Notes: generated from the sequence alone by a model not told the origin. A stretch of DNA of 64,000 nucleotides from Flavobacterium xanthum (GCF_900142695.1 NZ_FRBU01000015.1:18484-82483); one strand, 5' to 3'. Positions 54,149-63,235 are shown, counted from the first letter of the stretch. Made by a program: numbers and translations.

Positions 54149-54254
54149 AGCCCTGATTGAAGCAAGTATCCTTTTTATTGTGCTTTTATAATTTTCTATT
54201 GTAAGTTAGATGTTCTGCACAATGAAAAGATACTGCGAAAAGCGGGAGGAATAG
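54149..54254 (+). repeat. Dispersed hairpin element, copy E
   Basis: Left box AGCCCTGATTGAAGCA, then AGTATCCTTTTTATTGTGC pairing with GCACAATGAAAAGATACT on the other side, and the right box GCGAAAAGCGGGAGGAATAG. It matches copy C (56354-56445, opposite strand) in the boxes but not in the inner stem. Confidence 0.8.
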
Positions 54255-54310
54255 TGAAATGAAAATCAATTATGGTGCTCCTAAATAGTAAAACACCAAT
54301 TTATAAAGCA

Positions 54311-54340
54311 AAAAAAAGCCCCACATTGCTGTGGGGCTTT
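54311..54340 (-). terminator. rpsA terminator
   Basis: AAAGCCCCAC (54315-54324) pairs with GTGGGGCTTT (54331-54340), loop of 6 nt; on the minus strand a T run follows. Confidence 0.9.
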
Positions 54341-54363
54341 ACTATTTAAAAAATTTCAAGAAA

Positions 54364-56142
54364 TTATTTTTTCTCTGATTTTTCCATTTTAGCTTTCAAT
54401 GCAGCTAACATATCATTGTTGTCTCCTAAAGTTGCAGCTGGTGCATTTGTAGAAGAGTTAGATGAAGTGTTTTCAGTAGCAGTTTTCACATTTTTCTCTT
54501 CTTCTTCACGGAAGATTGCAGTGTGAGAGGCAACTACTCTTTTAAATTCTTTATTGAATTCGATTACTTTGAAATCAGCAGTTTCACCTTTTTTCAATTT
54601 CTTACCGTCTTCTTTTTCAAGGTGACGAGTAGGAATGAAAGCAACGATATCATCTCCAAATTCTACAGTAGCTCCTTTGTCAACAATTTCAGAAATTTCA
54701 CCGTTGTGGATAGTTCCTACAGCGAAAGAACCTTCATACTGATCCCAAGGATTAGCAGTAGTTTGTTTGTGACCTAAAGATAATTTACGTCCATCAACAT
54801 CTAATTCTAATACTACTACATCAAGTTTTTCACCAACATTTACAAATTCAGATGGGTGTTTGATTTTCTTAGTCCAAGATAAGTCAGAAATGTAAATTAA
54901 TCCATCAATTCCTTCTTCTAATTCTACGAAAATTCCAAAGTTTGTAAAGTTTCTAACGATACCTGAATGTTTAGAACCTACAGGATATTTAGAAGTGATA
55001 TCAGTCCAAGGATCTTGAGACAATTGTTTGATACCTAATGACATTTTACGGTCATCTCTATCTAATGTTAAGATAACTGCTTCAACAACATCACCTACTT
55101 TTACGAAATCTTGAGCAGAACGTAAATGAGTAGACCAAGACATTTCAGAAACGTGGATTAAACCTTCAACACCTTCAGCAACTTCGATGAAAGCACCGTA
55201 ATCAGCGATTACAACTACTTTACCTTTTACTTTGTCTCCAATTGATAATTTAGCATCAAGAGCATCCCAAGGGTGCGCGTTTAATTGTTTCAATCCTAAT
55301 TGAATTCTTGTTTTCTCATCATCGAAATCAAGGATTACAACGTTTAATTTTTGATCTAATTCAAGAACTTCAGATGGGTGGTTGATTCTTGACCAAGAAA
55401 GGTCAGTAATGTGAATCAATCCATCAACTCCACCTAAGTCAATAAAGACACCATAAGAAGTAATGTTTTTAACAACACCTTCTAATACTTGTCCTTTTTG
55501 TAATTGACCGATGATTTCTTTTTTCTGGATTTCGATATCCGCTTCAATAAGCGCTTTGTGAGATACAACTACGTTTTTAAATTCGTGGTTAATTTTCACA
55601 ACTTTGAATTCCATCATTTTGTTTACGTATACATCGTAATCTCTAATTGGCTTAACATCAATTTGAGATCCTGGTAAGAACGCTTCAATTCCGAAAACGT
55701 CAACGATCATACCACCTTTAGTTCTGCATTTAACAAAACCATTAACGATTTCACCTGTTTCGTTAGCCGAAATAACTCTATCCCATGATTTGATAGTACG
55801 TGCTTTTCTGTGAGATAATACTAATTGACCTGTTTTATCCTCACGGATGTCAATTAATACTTCAACAGTATCACCTACTTTTAATGCTGGGTTGTAACGG
55901 AATTCGTTCAATGAAATAACACCTTCCGATTTCGCGTTGATATCAACGATAACGTCTCTATCTGTAATTCTAACAACTGTACCATCAACCACTTCTTCTT
56001 GATCCGTAGCGATAAATGTTTTTGAAACTAGTTCTTCGAATTCTTGTAAGTTTTTTTGATCAACTGCATCAATACCTTCTTCAAAGTTGTGCCAGTTAAA
56101 ATTTGCTAAAAACTCTTCTTGTGATTTTACTTGTTCAGACAT
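54364..56142 (-). CDS. rpsA: 30S ribosomal protein S1
   Basis: A 592-residue RNA-binding ribosomal protein that helps load mRNA with weak leaders. Six S1 domains can be recognised, for example GVVKNITSYGVFIDLGGVDG, GKVVVIADYGAFIEVAEGVE and GIVRNFTNFGIFVELEEGID, then a Ser/Thr/Ala-rich tail. It has a full consensus promoter about 120 bp upstream and a leader of about 115 nt. The gene sits between hairpin elements E and C in opposite orientation. Translation of mRNAs without strong Shine-Dalgarno sites, as in this window, makes S1 important here. Confidence 0.96.
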   Translation of the reverse strand: MSEQVKSQEEFLANFNWHNFEEGIDAVDQKNLQEFEELVSKTFIATDQEEVVDGTVVRITDRDVIVDINAKSEGVISLNEFRYNPALKVGDTVEVLIDIREDKTGQLVLSHRKARTIKSWDRVISANETGEIVNGFVKCRTKGGMIVDVFGIEAFLPGSQIDVKPIRDYDVYVNKMMEFKVVKINHEFKNVVVSHKALIEADIEIQKKEIIGQLQKGQVLEGVVKNITSYGVFIDLGGVDGLIHITDLSWSRINHPSEVLELDQKLNVVILDFDDEKTRIQLGLKQLNAHPWDALDAKLSIGDKVKGKVVVIADYGAFIEVAEGVEGLIHVSEMSWSTHLRSAQDFVKVGDVVEAVILTLDRDDRKMSLGIKQLSQDPWTDITSKYPVGSKHSGIVRNFTNFGIFVELEEGIDGLIYISDLSWTKKIKHPSEFVNVGEKLDVVVLELDVDGRKLSLGHKQTTANPWDQYEGSFAVGTIHNGEISEIVDKGATVEFGDDIVAFIPTRHLEKEDGKKLKKGETADFKVIEFNKEFKRVVASHTAIFREEEEKNVKTATENTSSNSSTNAPAATLGDNNDMLAALKAKMEKSEKK

Positions 56143-56257
56143 GCTGATTAAAAATTTGTATTCTGTATTCTCTCGAGTTTCTTGATGTGCCAGAAAACAG
56201 CAGAAGTTGTTTGTATAATTAATTGAACCCTAGAGGAAACTCTTATTCACCAAAAGG
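56143..56257 (-). promoter_or_regulatory. rpsA 5' leader, possible autoregulatory RNA
   Basis: The predicted transcript has about 115 nt before the ATG, much longer than other leaders in the window. It contains small hairpins (for example TTTCT / AGAAA around GGCACATCA). In other bacteria S1 represses its own translation via the leader; whether that holds here is inference. Confidence 0.4.
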
Positions 56258-56261
56258 ACTG

Positions 56262-56291
56262 CAAAAGTAACACATTTATGTTAAACAACAA
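56262..56291 (-). promoter_or_regulatory. rpsA promoter
   Basis: On the minus strand TTG (56291-56289), 19 bp, TACTTTTG (56269-56262), a full consensus match. Confidence 0.7.
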
Positions 56292-56353
56292 AACTTTACA
56301 AGTAAGATAATCGATTGATTACTAGGAGCACAACTTTTAGTGGTTTTTAACAA

Positions 56354-56445
56354 ATCTTCTCCCGCTTTCCGCTCTATCTTTTCTTGATTTTCCATCCTTC
56401 AAAAGGCTGAAAAATCAATAAAAGGATGCCGCTTCACTCGGGGCT
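56354..56445 (-). repeat. Dispersed hairpin element, copy C
   Basis: On the minus strand: AGCCCCGAGTGAAGCGGC, ATCCTTTT, an inner stem TTGATTTTTC / GAAAATCAA, AAAAGATAGAGCGGAAAGCG and GGAGAAGA. The boxes match copy E (plus strand, 54149-54254); the two lie as inverted repeats on both sides of rpsA. Confidence 0.8.
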
Positions 56446-56470
56446 ATTAAACTTCAATTGGTTTTTCAAC

Positions 56471-56507
56471 ACAAAAAAACCCGATACCTATTTTCAGTTA
56501 TCGGGTT
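56471..56507 (-). terminator. Terminator of the MFS transporter gene
   Basis: AACCCGATA (56478-56486) pairs with TATCGGGTT (56499-56507), loop of 12 nt; on the minus strand a run of Ts follows. Confidence 0.8.
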
Positions 56508-56528
56508 CTATATATTTTCTACCGTTTG

Positions 56529-57905
56529 TTAGTGACTTATATTTTCGACATCAAGTGGATTGTGTTTGTGCTTGAATAAAACAGCGAATGCAATCGCAAT
56601 GACCAGCGCGTACATGGCAAAAGCCAACCAGATCGTATGCCAATCCTTCATTAAAATAGCTTTGCTAAACAAGCCATCTGCTCCTATTGCATTGCCTTGG
56701 CTTGCAACAAATTCTAACATTTTCGAATTGGTCGTTTCTGTTTCTAGAAAACCAGCTAAGTCCGTTGTATTAGTAAATGATTTAGTAAAATATTTATCGA
56801 TCGCCCATCCAGAAGTGAAACTCCCTAAAACGGCTCCAAAACCATTAGTCATCATCATGAATAAACCTTGCGCTGACGATCTGTTTTTTGGATCTGTGTT
56901 GGTTTCTACAAATAAAGATCCTGAAATATTAAAGAAATCAAAAGCCATTCCGTAAACCACACATGACATAACAATCATCCACAAACCAGTTGTTGGGTTT
57001 CCATAAGCAAACAATCCAAAACGAAGTACCCAAGCCAGCATACTGATTAACATCACTTGTTTAATACCAAAACGTTTAAGAAAAAAAGGAATGGCAAGAA
57101 TAAATAAGGTCTCTGAAATTTGAGAAATTGACATTATAATTGTTGAATATTCCACAACAAACGAATCGGCATATTTTGGAAAATGCTTAAACTCATCTAA
57201 GAAAACATCACCATAGGCGTTCGTAAGTTGCAATGCTCCACCTAAAAACATGGAGAAAATAAAAAACAAAGCCATTTTATAATCGGCAAACAACTTGAAA
57301 GACTCTAATCCTAATGTTTCCATTAGTGACGCATTCTCTTTTGATAAACGTTGGGGCTTACATTCTGGCAATGTAAAGGAATAAATTCCCAATACCACAG
57401 CGGCTAAACCTGCTATATAAAACTGATATTCTGTTGCTTTATTTCCCGTTAAATTTGTAATCCACATGGCTACTATAAAACCAACCGTTCCCCAAACCCG
57501 AATTGGAGGGAAATTTTTGATCACATCTTTGTTGTTTAACTTAAGAGCGGTGTAAGAAATAGAATTACTCAAAGCAATTGTTGGCATATAAAAACACATG
57601 GCCAAAAGCATAATGTAAATAAAGGTTTCGGGCGTGGAAACTTGTGGTATGTAAAATAAAACCGCTGCATATAAAATGTGTAGCGCTCCGTATAATTTTT
57701 CAGCATTTATCCATCTATCAGCAATAATACCCGTTAGTGTTGGCATAAACAAAGAAGCAATTCCCATCGTACCAAAAACCAATCCAAATTGCGTTCCATC
57801 CCATTGCATTGTCCCAAACCAATAATTTGCAATTGTAATCAACCAAGCTCCCCAAACAAAAAACTGAAGAAAACTCATTATTACCAATCTATTTTTAATT
57901 CCCAT
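56529..57905 (-). CDS. MFS transporter, nucleoside:H+ symporter (NupG) type
   Basis: A 458-residue inner-membrane transporter with 12 hydrophobic segments. The start LVIMSFLQFFVWGAWLITIANYWF and the conserved FPPIRVWGTVGFIVAMW are typical of the nucleoside:H+ symporter family, which imports nucleosides. It lies between cmk and rpsA, all three leftwards; cmk handles CMP/dCMP, so a pyrimidine salvage link is plausible but rests on neighbourhood only. Its own terminator follows. Confidence 0.85.
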   Translation of the reverse strand: MGIKNRLVIMSFLQFFVWGAWLITIANYWFGTMQWDGTQFGLVFGTMGIASLFMPTLTGIIADRWINAEKLYGALHILYAAVLFYIPQVSTPETFIYIMLLAMCFYMPTIALSNSISYTALKLNNKDVIKNFPPIRVWGTVGFIVAMWITNLTGNKATEYQFYIAGLAAVVLGIYSFTLPECKPQRLSKENASLMETLGLESFKLFADYKMALFFIFSMFLGGALQLTNAYGDVFLDEFKHFPKYADSFVVEYSTIIMSISQISETLFILAIPFFLKRFGIKQVMLISMLAWVLRFGLFAYGNPTTGLWMIVMSCVVYGMAFDFFNISGSLFVETNTDPKNRSSAQGLFMMMTNGFGAVLGSFTSGWAIDKYFTKSFTNTTDLAGFLETETTNSKMLEFVASQGNAIGADGLFSKAILMKDWHTIWLAFAMYALVIAIAFAVLFKHKHNPLDVENISH

Positions 57906-57979
57906 GAGATGAATTGTTTTTTTACTTTAAAAAATTTACAAGGCGTAAATCTACTATTAAAAATGAAATCTGCAAATAA

Positions 57980-58675
57980 TTATAACGTTTTAGTCATATC
58001 GTTTACTAAATCTAAAACAAGTGCAAATTGTTCCTCACGATTCAAATGTGAATTATCAATCTCAATAGCATCTTCCGCTATCACTAAAGGAGAATCCTCC
58101 CGATGTGTATCAATGTGATCTCGCTCTTCTACATTTTTTAGTACTTCTTCAAAGGTCACCTTATCTCCTTTTTGGACAAGCTCATCGTAACGTCTTTTTG
58201 CTCTTGTAGTTGCGCTGGCTGTCATGAAAATTTTGAGCTCGGCATTGGGAAAAACTACGGTTCCTATGTCCCTTCCATCCATGACGATACCTTTATTTTT
58301 TCCCATTTCTTTCTGCTGTTCTACTAATTTGGCACGAACTTCTGAAACTTCAGCTACTTTGCTAACAAAACGAGATACTTCAATCGTTCTGATTTCAGTT
58401 TCTACATTTACATCATTTAAATACATTTCGCCAAAACCCAAATCCGCATTAAATTTGAAGTGCAATTGTATATTTGGCAAGCTGTTTATCAATGTTTGTT
58501 TATCAAAAGAATCCGCATTTATGTAGCCATTTTGCATCGCAAAAAATGTAACGGCACGGTACATCGCTCCAGTGTCAACGTATACGTATCCTAAATTATT
58601 AGCGAGTTGCTTGGCCAAAGTACTTTTTCCGGTAGATGAAAATCCATCTATTGCGATAGTAATTTTTTTATTCAA
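57980..58675 (-). CDS. cmk: Cytidylate kinase
   Basis: A 231-residue NMP kinase that phosphorylates CMP and dCMP. Walker A GFSSTGKSTLAKQLA (11-25), then GYVYVDTGAMYRAVTFFA (substrate site), MDGRDIGTVVFPNAELKIF and the LID-region R residues in TTRAKRRYDEL. All typical motifs are intact. The gene is 37 bp after porQ and 75 bp before the MFS gene in the same direction; in many bacteria cmk is next to rpsA, and here the MFS gene has come between. Confidence 0.95.
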   Translation of the reverse strand: MNKKITIAIDGFSSTGKSTLAKQLANNLGYVYVDTGAMYRAVTFFAMQNGYINADSFDKQTLINSLPNIQLHFKFNADLGFGEMYLNDVNVETEIRTIEVSRFVSKVAEVSEVRAKLVEQQKEMGKNKGIVMDGRDIGTVVFPNAELKIFMTASATTRAKRRYDELVQKGDKVTFEEVLKNVEERDHIDTHREDSPLVIAEDAIEIDNSHLNREEQFALVLDLVNDMTKTL

Positions 58676-58712
58676 AATGTAATATTTAAAGTTCTATGTT
58701 ATATCAAAATTA

Positions 58713-59732
58713 TTATTGAAAGTTCACTGTTAACCCAAAAAGACTTGTATTTCCGGCTAATGTATATCTGGAATACGAATAATTGAATTTCAGTTTATTC
58801 ATTTTAAGTCCAAAACCGAGAGAGACACCTGAGAAGTTTCGTTGTTCTAAAAGTCGCAATTCTTCGGCTCTTCTAAAATTATAACCGAGCCGCAGATTAA
58901 ACGCTTTTTTAGGAAAGAGTTCAACACCCACAATTACATGTCGTAATGCATTATTAATAAAGGACACTTTTTCTTCGGTGGATTCTCCATCAAAAGAGGA
59001 TTCTGCTCTGGCTGGATTTGAAAAAGCAATGTTCCATTGCTGTAAATTTTCTAAGGTAAGGTGCCACCGAATAGGAACGTTTTCTAATTCCTGTGAAACA
59101 CCAGCAATAATTTCCAACGGTAGTTTCTCATTTGTACCATTATAAGTTGAAAACTGAGTTCCGATATTCCGTATTGCTAACGCCCAGTTTACATCGTTTC
59201 TTTCATCAATAAACAAAGCACCAATGTCTAAAGCTCCGCCAAAAGAATGATAGGTTTCCAAACTGGAAGAAATCAGTTTTGCACTCGCTCCTATGTGAAT
59301 ATCAGTGTAAGGAATATTGTAGGCATAGCCAAAGGAAAGCGCAATTTCGCTACCGGTAAATGCCGATGTAGGTTGACCATTTTCATCAAAGCCTTCAAAA
59401 TTGCCATAATTTACATAATTTACCCCAGCCTGAAAAGTTTGTAAATGACGGTCATAAGTGTACGCATAAGAAGCAGTTCCATACGTCACTTCCCCAAAAT
59501 AACTCCCATAATTTAAAGCCAAGTGATTGTCCATTTCAGCATTTATGGTTGCAGGATTAAAATGCGCTTGATTGACGTCATCATCATAAATCGTGATTAC
59601 TTTTCCGCCTAAAGCTGCCTGTCTTGGCGAAGTCACCAAATTCAAAAACTGATAGGTATATTTCCCTCCTATTTGACTATAAGAAACAGTACAAATAATC
59701 AGGAAACAGTATAATAGAAGTTTTTTTAACAT
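58713..59732 (-). CDS. porQ: Type IX secretion system protein PorQ
   Basis: A 339-residue outer-membrane beta-barrel protein with a signal peptide (LLLYCFLIICTVSYSQ). The segment TSPRQAALGGKVITIYDDDV followed by HFNPATINAEMDNHLALNY is characteristic of PorQ/PorV family proteins, and the strongly alternating strands end in FSYSRYTLAGNTSLFG-like repeats with a terminal aromatic pattern (GLTVNFQ). PorQ works with PorZ and PorU at the surface attachment complex of type IX secretion. It lies next to cmk, as I recall from other flavobacteria. Confidence 0.9.
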   Translation of the reverse strand: MLKKLLLYCFLIICTVSYSQIGGKYTYQFLNLVTSPRQAALGGKVITIYDDDVNQAHFNPATINAEMDNHLALNYGSYFGEVTYGTASYAYTYDRHLQTFQAGVNYVNYGNFEGFDENGQPTSAFTGSEIALSFGYAYNIPYTDIHIGASAKLISSSLETYHSFGGALDIGALFIDERNDVNWALAIRNIGTQFSTYNGTNEKLPLEIIAGVSQELENVPIRWHLTLENLQQWNIAFSNPARAESSFDGESTEEKVSFINNALRHVIVGVELFPKKAFNLRLGYNFRRAEELRLLEQRNFSGVSLGFGLKMNKLKFNYSYSRYTLAGNTSLFGLTVNFQ

Positions 59733-59829
59733 GCTTTAAATTGCAGTGGGTGTAAAATAAAAACGCAACTGCGAAGATAAAATTATAAATACAATAAATG
59801 GCAAATTTAAAACTCGTAATTATAAATAA

Positions 59830-59878
59830 AAAATCCAAATTCCATCTCTTGATAATCAAGTTTTGAAATTTGGATTTT
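59830..59878 (-). terminator. Probable lon terminator
   Basis: AAAATCCAAATT (59830-59841) pairs with AATTTGGATTTT (59867-59878); the loop holds a smaller hairpin CTTGAT / ATCAAG. On the minus strand TTTATTTAT follows, a moderate T stretch. Confidence 0.6.
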
Positions 59879-59901
59879 AGGTATTTCTGAGTTGTATTTT
59901 A

Positions 59902-62352
59902 TTACAAATCCTTCGCGTTTTTTACTTTCTGATCAGTCAAAGCAAATTTTAATACATCGCTCATTTCTTTTACATAATGAAAAGAAAGTCCTTCCAGATA
60001 TTCCGGTTTTATTTCATCAATATCACTCTTATTTTCATGACACAAAATAATTTCTTTGATATTCGCTCTTTTGGCTGCCAAAATCTTTTCCTTGATTCCG
60101 CCTACTGGCAACACTTTTCCGCGCAACGTGATTTCTCCTGTCATCGCTAAGTTTTTCTTCACTCGTTTTTGTGTAAACAACGAAACTAATGACGTCAACA
60201 TTGCAATTCCGGCACTTGGACCGTCTTTTGGAGTAGCTCCTTCTGGAACGTGCAGGTGAATATTATATTTAGAAAGTATCTCTGAATTTAATCCTAAAAG
60301 TTTTGCATTGGCCTTAATATATTCCAAAGCAATTGTAGCCGATTCTTTCATGACTGTACCTAAATTTCCGGTAATAGTCATGATTCCTTTTCCAGGAGAA
60401 AGCAACGATTCAATAAAAAGAATGTCACCCCCAACAGATGTCCAAGCCAAACCAGTTACCACACCGGCAACATCATTGTTCTCGTATTTGTCTCTTTCTA
60501 ATCTTGGAACACCAAGCGTTTTTATGATATCCTCGTCCGTAACTTTTTTGTTATATTCTTCTTCCATCGCAACTGATTTCGCTGCGTTACGGATTACTTG
60601 AGCAATTTTAGCTTCTAAACCACGAACACCAGATTCACGTGTATATCCTTCAACAATTTTTTCTAATTGTTTTTTTCCAATGGTCAAATCTTTGGTCGTC
60701 AAACCATGTTCTTTCAATTGTCTTGGAAACAAATGCTGACGTGCAATTTCTACCTTTTCTTCAATAGTGTATCCTGACATTTTGATAATTTCCATTCTAT
60801 CTCTTAAGGCCGGCTGAATGGAGGACATCGTATTTGAAGTTGCGATAAACATCACTTTTGATAAGTCATATCCCATTTCAAGGAAATTATCATAAAATGA
60901 ATTGTTTTGCTCTGGATCTAAAACTTCCAATAATGCCGATGATGGATCACCTTGATTACTATTTGATAATTTATCGATTTCATCCAAAACAAAAACAGGA
61001 TTTGATGTTCCCGCTTTTTTTAAGCTCTGGATAATTCGCCCTGGCATAGCACCAATATACGTTTTTCTATGTCCACGAATCTCAGATTCATCGCGTAAAC
61101 CTCCCAATGAAATACGCACATATTCTCTGCCAAGCGCTTCTGCAATAGAACGCCCTATAGAGGTTTTACCTACTCCAGGAGGACCTGTCAAGCAAATGAT
61201 TGGCGATTTCATATCATTTCGCAATTTTAAAACTGCCAAATGTTCTATCATTCTTTTCTTCACATCTTCAAGCCCAAAATGATCTCTATCTAATATTTTC
61301 TGAGCACGTTTTAAGTCAAAAATATCTTTAGAATACTCGTTCCAAGGCAAATCTAAGAACAACTCTAAATAGTTTCTTTGGATACCAAAATCGGGTGCTT
61401 GTGGATTCATACGACGCATTTTTGACAATTCTTTATCAAAATGCTTTTTGGTTTTCTCATCCCATTTCTTGGTCAAAGACTTCTGTACCATTTCCTCAAT
61501 TTCCTCTTCTTGAGAAACACCACCTAACTCTTCCTGAATGGTTTTCATCTGCTGGTGCAGGAAATATTCGCGTTGTTGTTGGTCTAAATCGAAACGAACT
61601 TTGGACTGAATATCATTTTTCAATTCGAGTTTTTGCAACTCAATATTCATATAACGCAACGTCTCTAAAGCTCTCTCTTTTAATTCATTAATCGCTAATA
61701 AATCTTGTTTCTCTTTAACTGATAAATTCATGTTTGAAGTAACAAAATTAATCAAGAAAGATTGACTTTCGATATTTTTGATGGCAAAGGTTGCTTCGCT
61801 AGGAATGTTTGGACTTTCTTTAATAATTTGAATGGCTAATTCTTTGACAGAATCTAGAATAGCTACAAACTCGGTATCATTTTTTTTCGGTCGCTTTTCA
61901 GGAACCTCTTTAATTTTTGCTGTTAAATAAGGTAGTTCCTCTAATACAGTATCAATTTCGAAACGCTTTTTACCCTGAAGAATTACAGTAATATTTCCGT
62001 CCGGCATTTTTAGTACTCGTAAAATACGAGCCACAGTCCCTATTTTATGTATATCTGCTTTAGTTGGATCTTCATCTTCCTCATTAATTTGAGCAACAAC
62101 ACCAATAGTTTTACCCGCTGCGTTGGCATCATTTATTAATTTGATTGATTTATCTCGTCCTGCTGTAATTGGTATGACAACACCTGGAAATAAAACCATA
62201 TTTCGCAATGGCAAGATCGCTAATAATTCTGGTAATGCCTCATTATTCATTTCCTCCTCGTCCTCTGGAGTCAAAAGTGGAATTAAATCTGCTTCCGAAT
62301 CAAATTCCTGAAGTGACAGATTGTCAATAGTAAGTATTTTATGATTTGACAT
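59902..62352 (-). CDS. lon: ATP-dependent endopeptidase Lon
   Basis: An 816-residue AAA+ serine protease that degrades misfolded and regulatory proteins. The N-terminal LON substrate domain starts near residue 40 (LPLRNMVLFPGVVIPI), followed by a helical domain, the ATPase with Walker A GPPGVGKTSIG (about 388-398) and Walker B PVFVLDEIDKL, and the protease domain with the catalytic Ser (KDGPSAGIAM, near 713) and Lys (GGIKEKILAAKRA). All motifs are intact. Confidence 0.97.
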   Translation of the reverse strand: MSNHKILTIDNLSLQEFDSEADLIPLLTPEDEEEMNNEALPELLAILPLRNMVLFPGVVIPITAGRDKSIKLINDANAAGKTIGVVAQINEEDEDPTKADIHKIGTVARILRVLKMPDGNITVILQGKKRFEIDTVLEELPYLTAKIKEVPEKRPKKNDTEFVAILDSVKELAIQIIKESPNIPSEATFAIKNIESQSFLINFVTSNMNLSVKEKQDLLAINELKERALETLRYMNIELQKLELKNDIQSKVRFDLDQQQREYFLHQQMKTIQEELGGVSQEEEIEEMVQKSLTKKWDEKTKKHFDKELSKMRRMNPQAPDFGIQRNYLELFLDLPWNEYSKDIFDLKRAQKILDRDHFGLEDVKKRMIEHLAVLKLRNDMKSPIICLTGPPGVGKTSIGRSIAEALGREYVRISLGGLRDESEIRGHRKTYIGAMPGRIIQSLKKAGTSNPVFVLDEIDKLSNSNQGDPSSALLEVLDPEQNNSFYDNFLEMGYDLSKVMFIATSNTMSSIQPALRDRMEIIKMSGYTIEEKVEIARQHLFPRQLKEHGLTTKDLTIGKKQLEKIVEGYTRESGVRGLEAKIAQVIRNAAKSVAMEEEYNKKVTDEDIIKTLGVPRLERDKYENNDVAGVVTGLAWTSVGGDILFIESLLSPGKGIMTITGNLGTVMKESATIALEYIKANAKLLGLNSEILSKYNIHLHVPEGATPKDGPSAGIAMLTSLVSLFTQKRVKKNLAMTGEITLRGKVLPVGGIKEKILAAKRANIKEIILCHENKSDIDEIKPEYLEGLSFHYVKEMSDVLKFALTDQKVKNAKDL

Positions 62353-62397
62353 AGTATTATTTAAGTCTTTTTGTCATTAAAAAATTAATCCTTTAAG

Positions 62398-62405
62398 CAA
62401 ATATA
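62398..62405 (-). promoter_or_regulatory. lon promoter -7 box
   Basis: TATATTTG on the minus strand, 45 bp upstream of ATG 62352; no standard TTG at -33. Confidence 0.45.
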
Positions 62406-62659
62406 GGATTTCAAAAGAGTCTTTGTAGATAAAAACAATCTTTAATTTTCAAAATTTGCATAACCGTAAAAGAGTCAATCTTTGTGCCAAAATAAACTGT
62501 ATTAATTCTATTTTTTATAATAAAGTGTTATTTAAAACCCAACTGTAACAAGAACTAAAACTATTCGTGATTACATAAAATTAAAATTTAGTTTTATTTT
62601 TATAAAAGTGAAACAGGGACCTAAATAACACGTATTTATTTCAAATCACGATCAACTGT

Positions 62660-63222
62660 TTGAGTTTAAACCATCAAAATATCGAAAAATTGATTTTGCT
62701 TTGCCAGAAAAAAAATCATAAAGCACAGTGCGAAGTTTATAATCGCAATGCAAAAGCGATGTATAGCGTTACGTATCGTATTGCTAAAGATGCCCATTAT
62801 ACAGAAGATGGTATTCTGAAGGCATTCTCGAAGAGAAACGATAACAAACAAAAAGTTTCTTTTGGCGCTTGGTTAAATCGAATTGTTGTAAACTCAAGTA
62901 TTGATTTTATAAAAAAAAAATCAATTCAAAACAGAAGATTTTGATACCACACATTATAAAATTGAGGAAACAAAAACTAATGGCTCAGATAGTTTTACTT
63001 TCAACGATTTGAAAGTAAAACAAATTAAATTTTGCTTTTGATTTTAATATTGTTTTAAAATATGCTAACTTTAATCATTACAATGACTTAGAACGACTCC
63101 TATGAAGAATTTTTAAACTCAAAGAAATAGAGCGGTTATGATAAAGAGAGAGGAGTAAGTGATATAGCCATACTCTGAGATTATGGTACTGCAACATTAG
63201 CAAAAAAAGCAATTAACCAATA
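62660..63222 (+). pseudogene. Decayed ECF sigma factor gene
   Basis: The first 94 codons encode sigma region 2 of a Bacteroidota ECF factor: QNIEKLILLCQKKNHKAQ, YRIAKDAHYTEDG, LKAFSKRND, FGAWLNRIVVNSSIDFIKK. Compared with the usual EDVMQEGFLKAF, four residues are missing at EDGILKAF. A run of ten A at 62911-62920 shifts the frame; with nine A it would read IKKNQFKTEDFDTTHYKIEE. Further stops follow, and a remnant of region 4 (GYDKE...VSDIA, then LAKKAINQ before TAA) is seen up to about 63222. The start is TTG. The usual anti-sigma gene is missing. Confidence 0.8.
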
Positions 63223-63235
63223 AACCAACAAAATT

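Larger units (their letters stand above)
53997..54363. other. Intergenic region between the fasciclin gene and rpsA
   Basis: Holds the hairpin element E (54149-54254) and the rpsA terminator (54311-54340). The bases at 53997-54148 are AT-rich with a TACTCTTTG sequence on the minus strand (near 54036) that may be a weak promoter for the fasciclin gene. Confidence 0.55.
56143..56528. other. Intergenic region between rpsA and the MFS gene
   Basis: Holds the rpsA leader and promoter, hairpin element C (56354-56445) and the MFS terminator (56471-56507). No coding potential. Confidence 0.6.
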
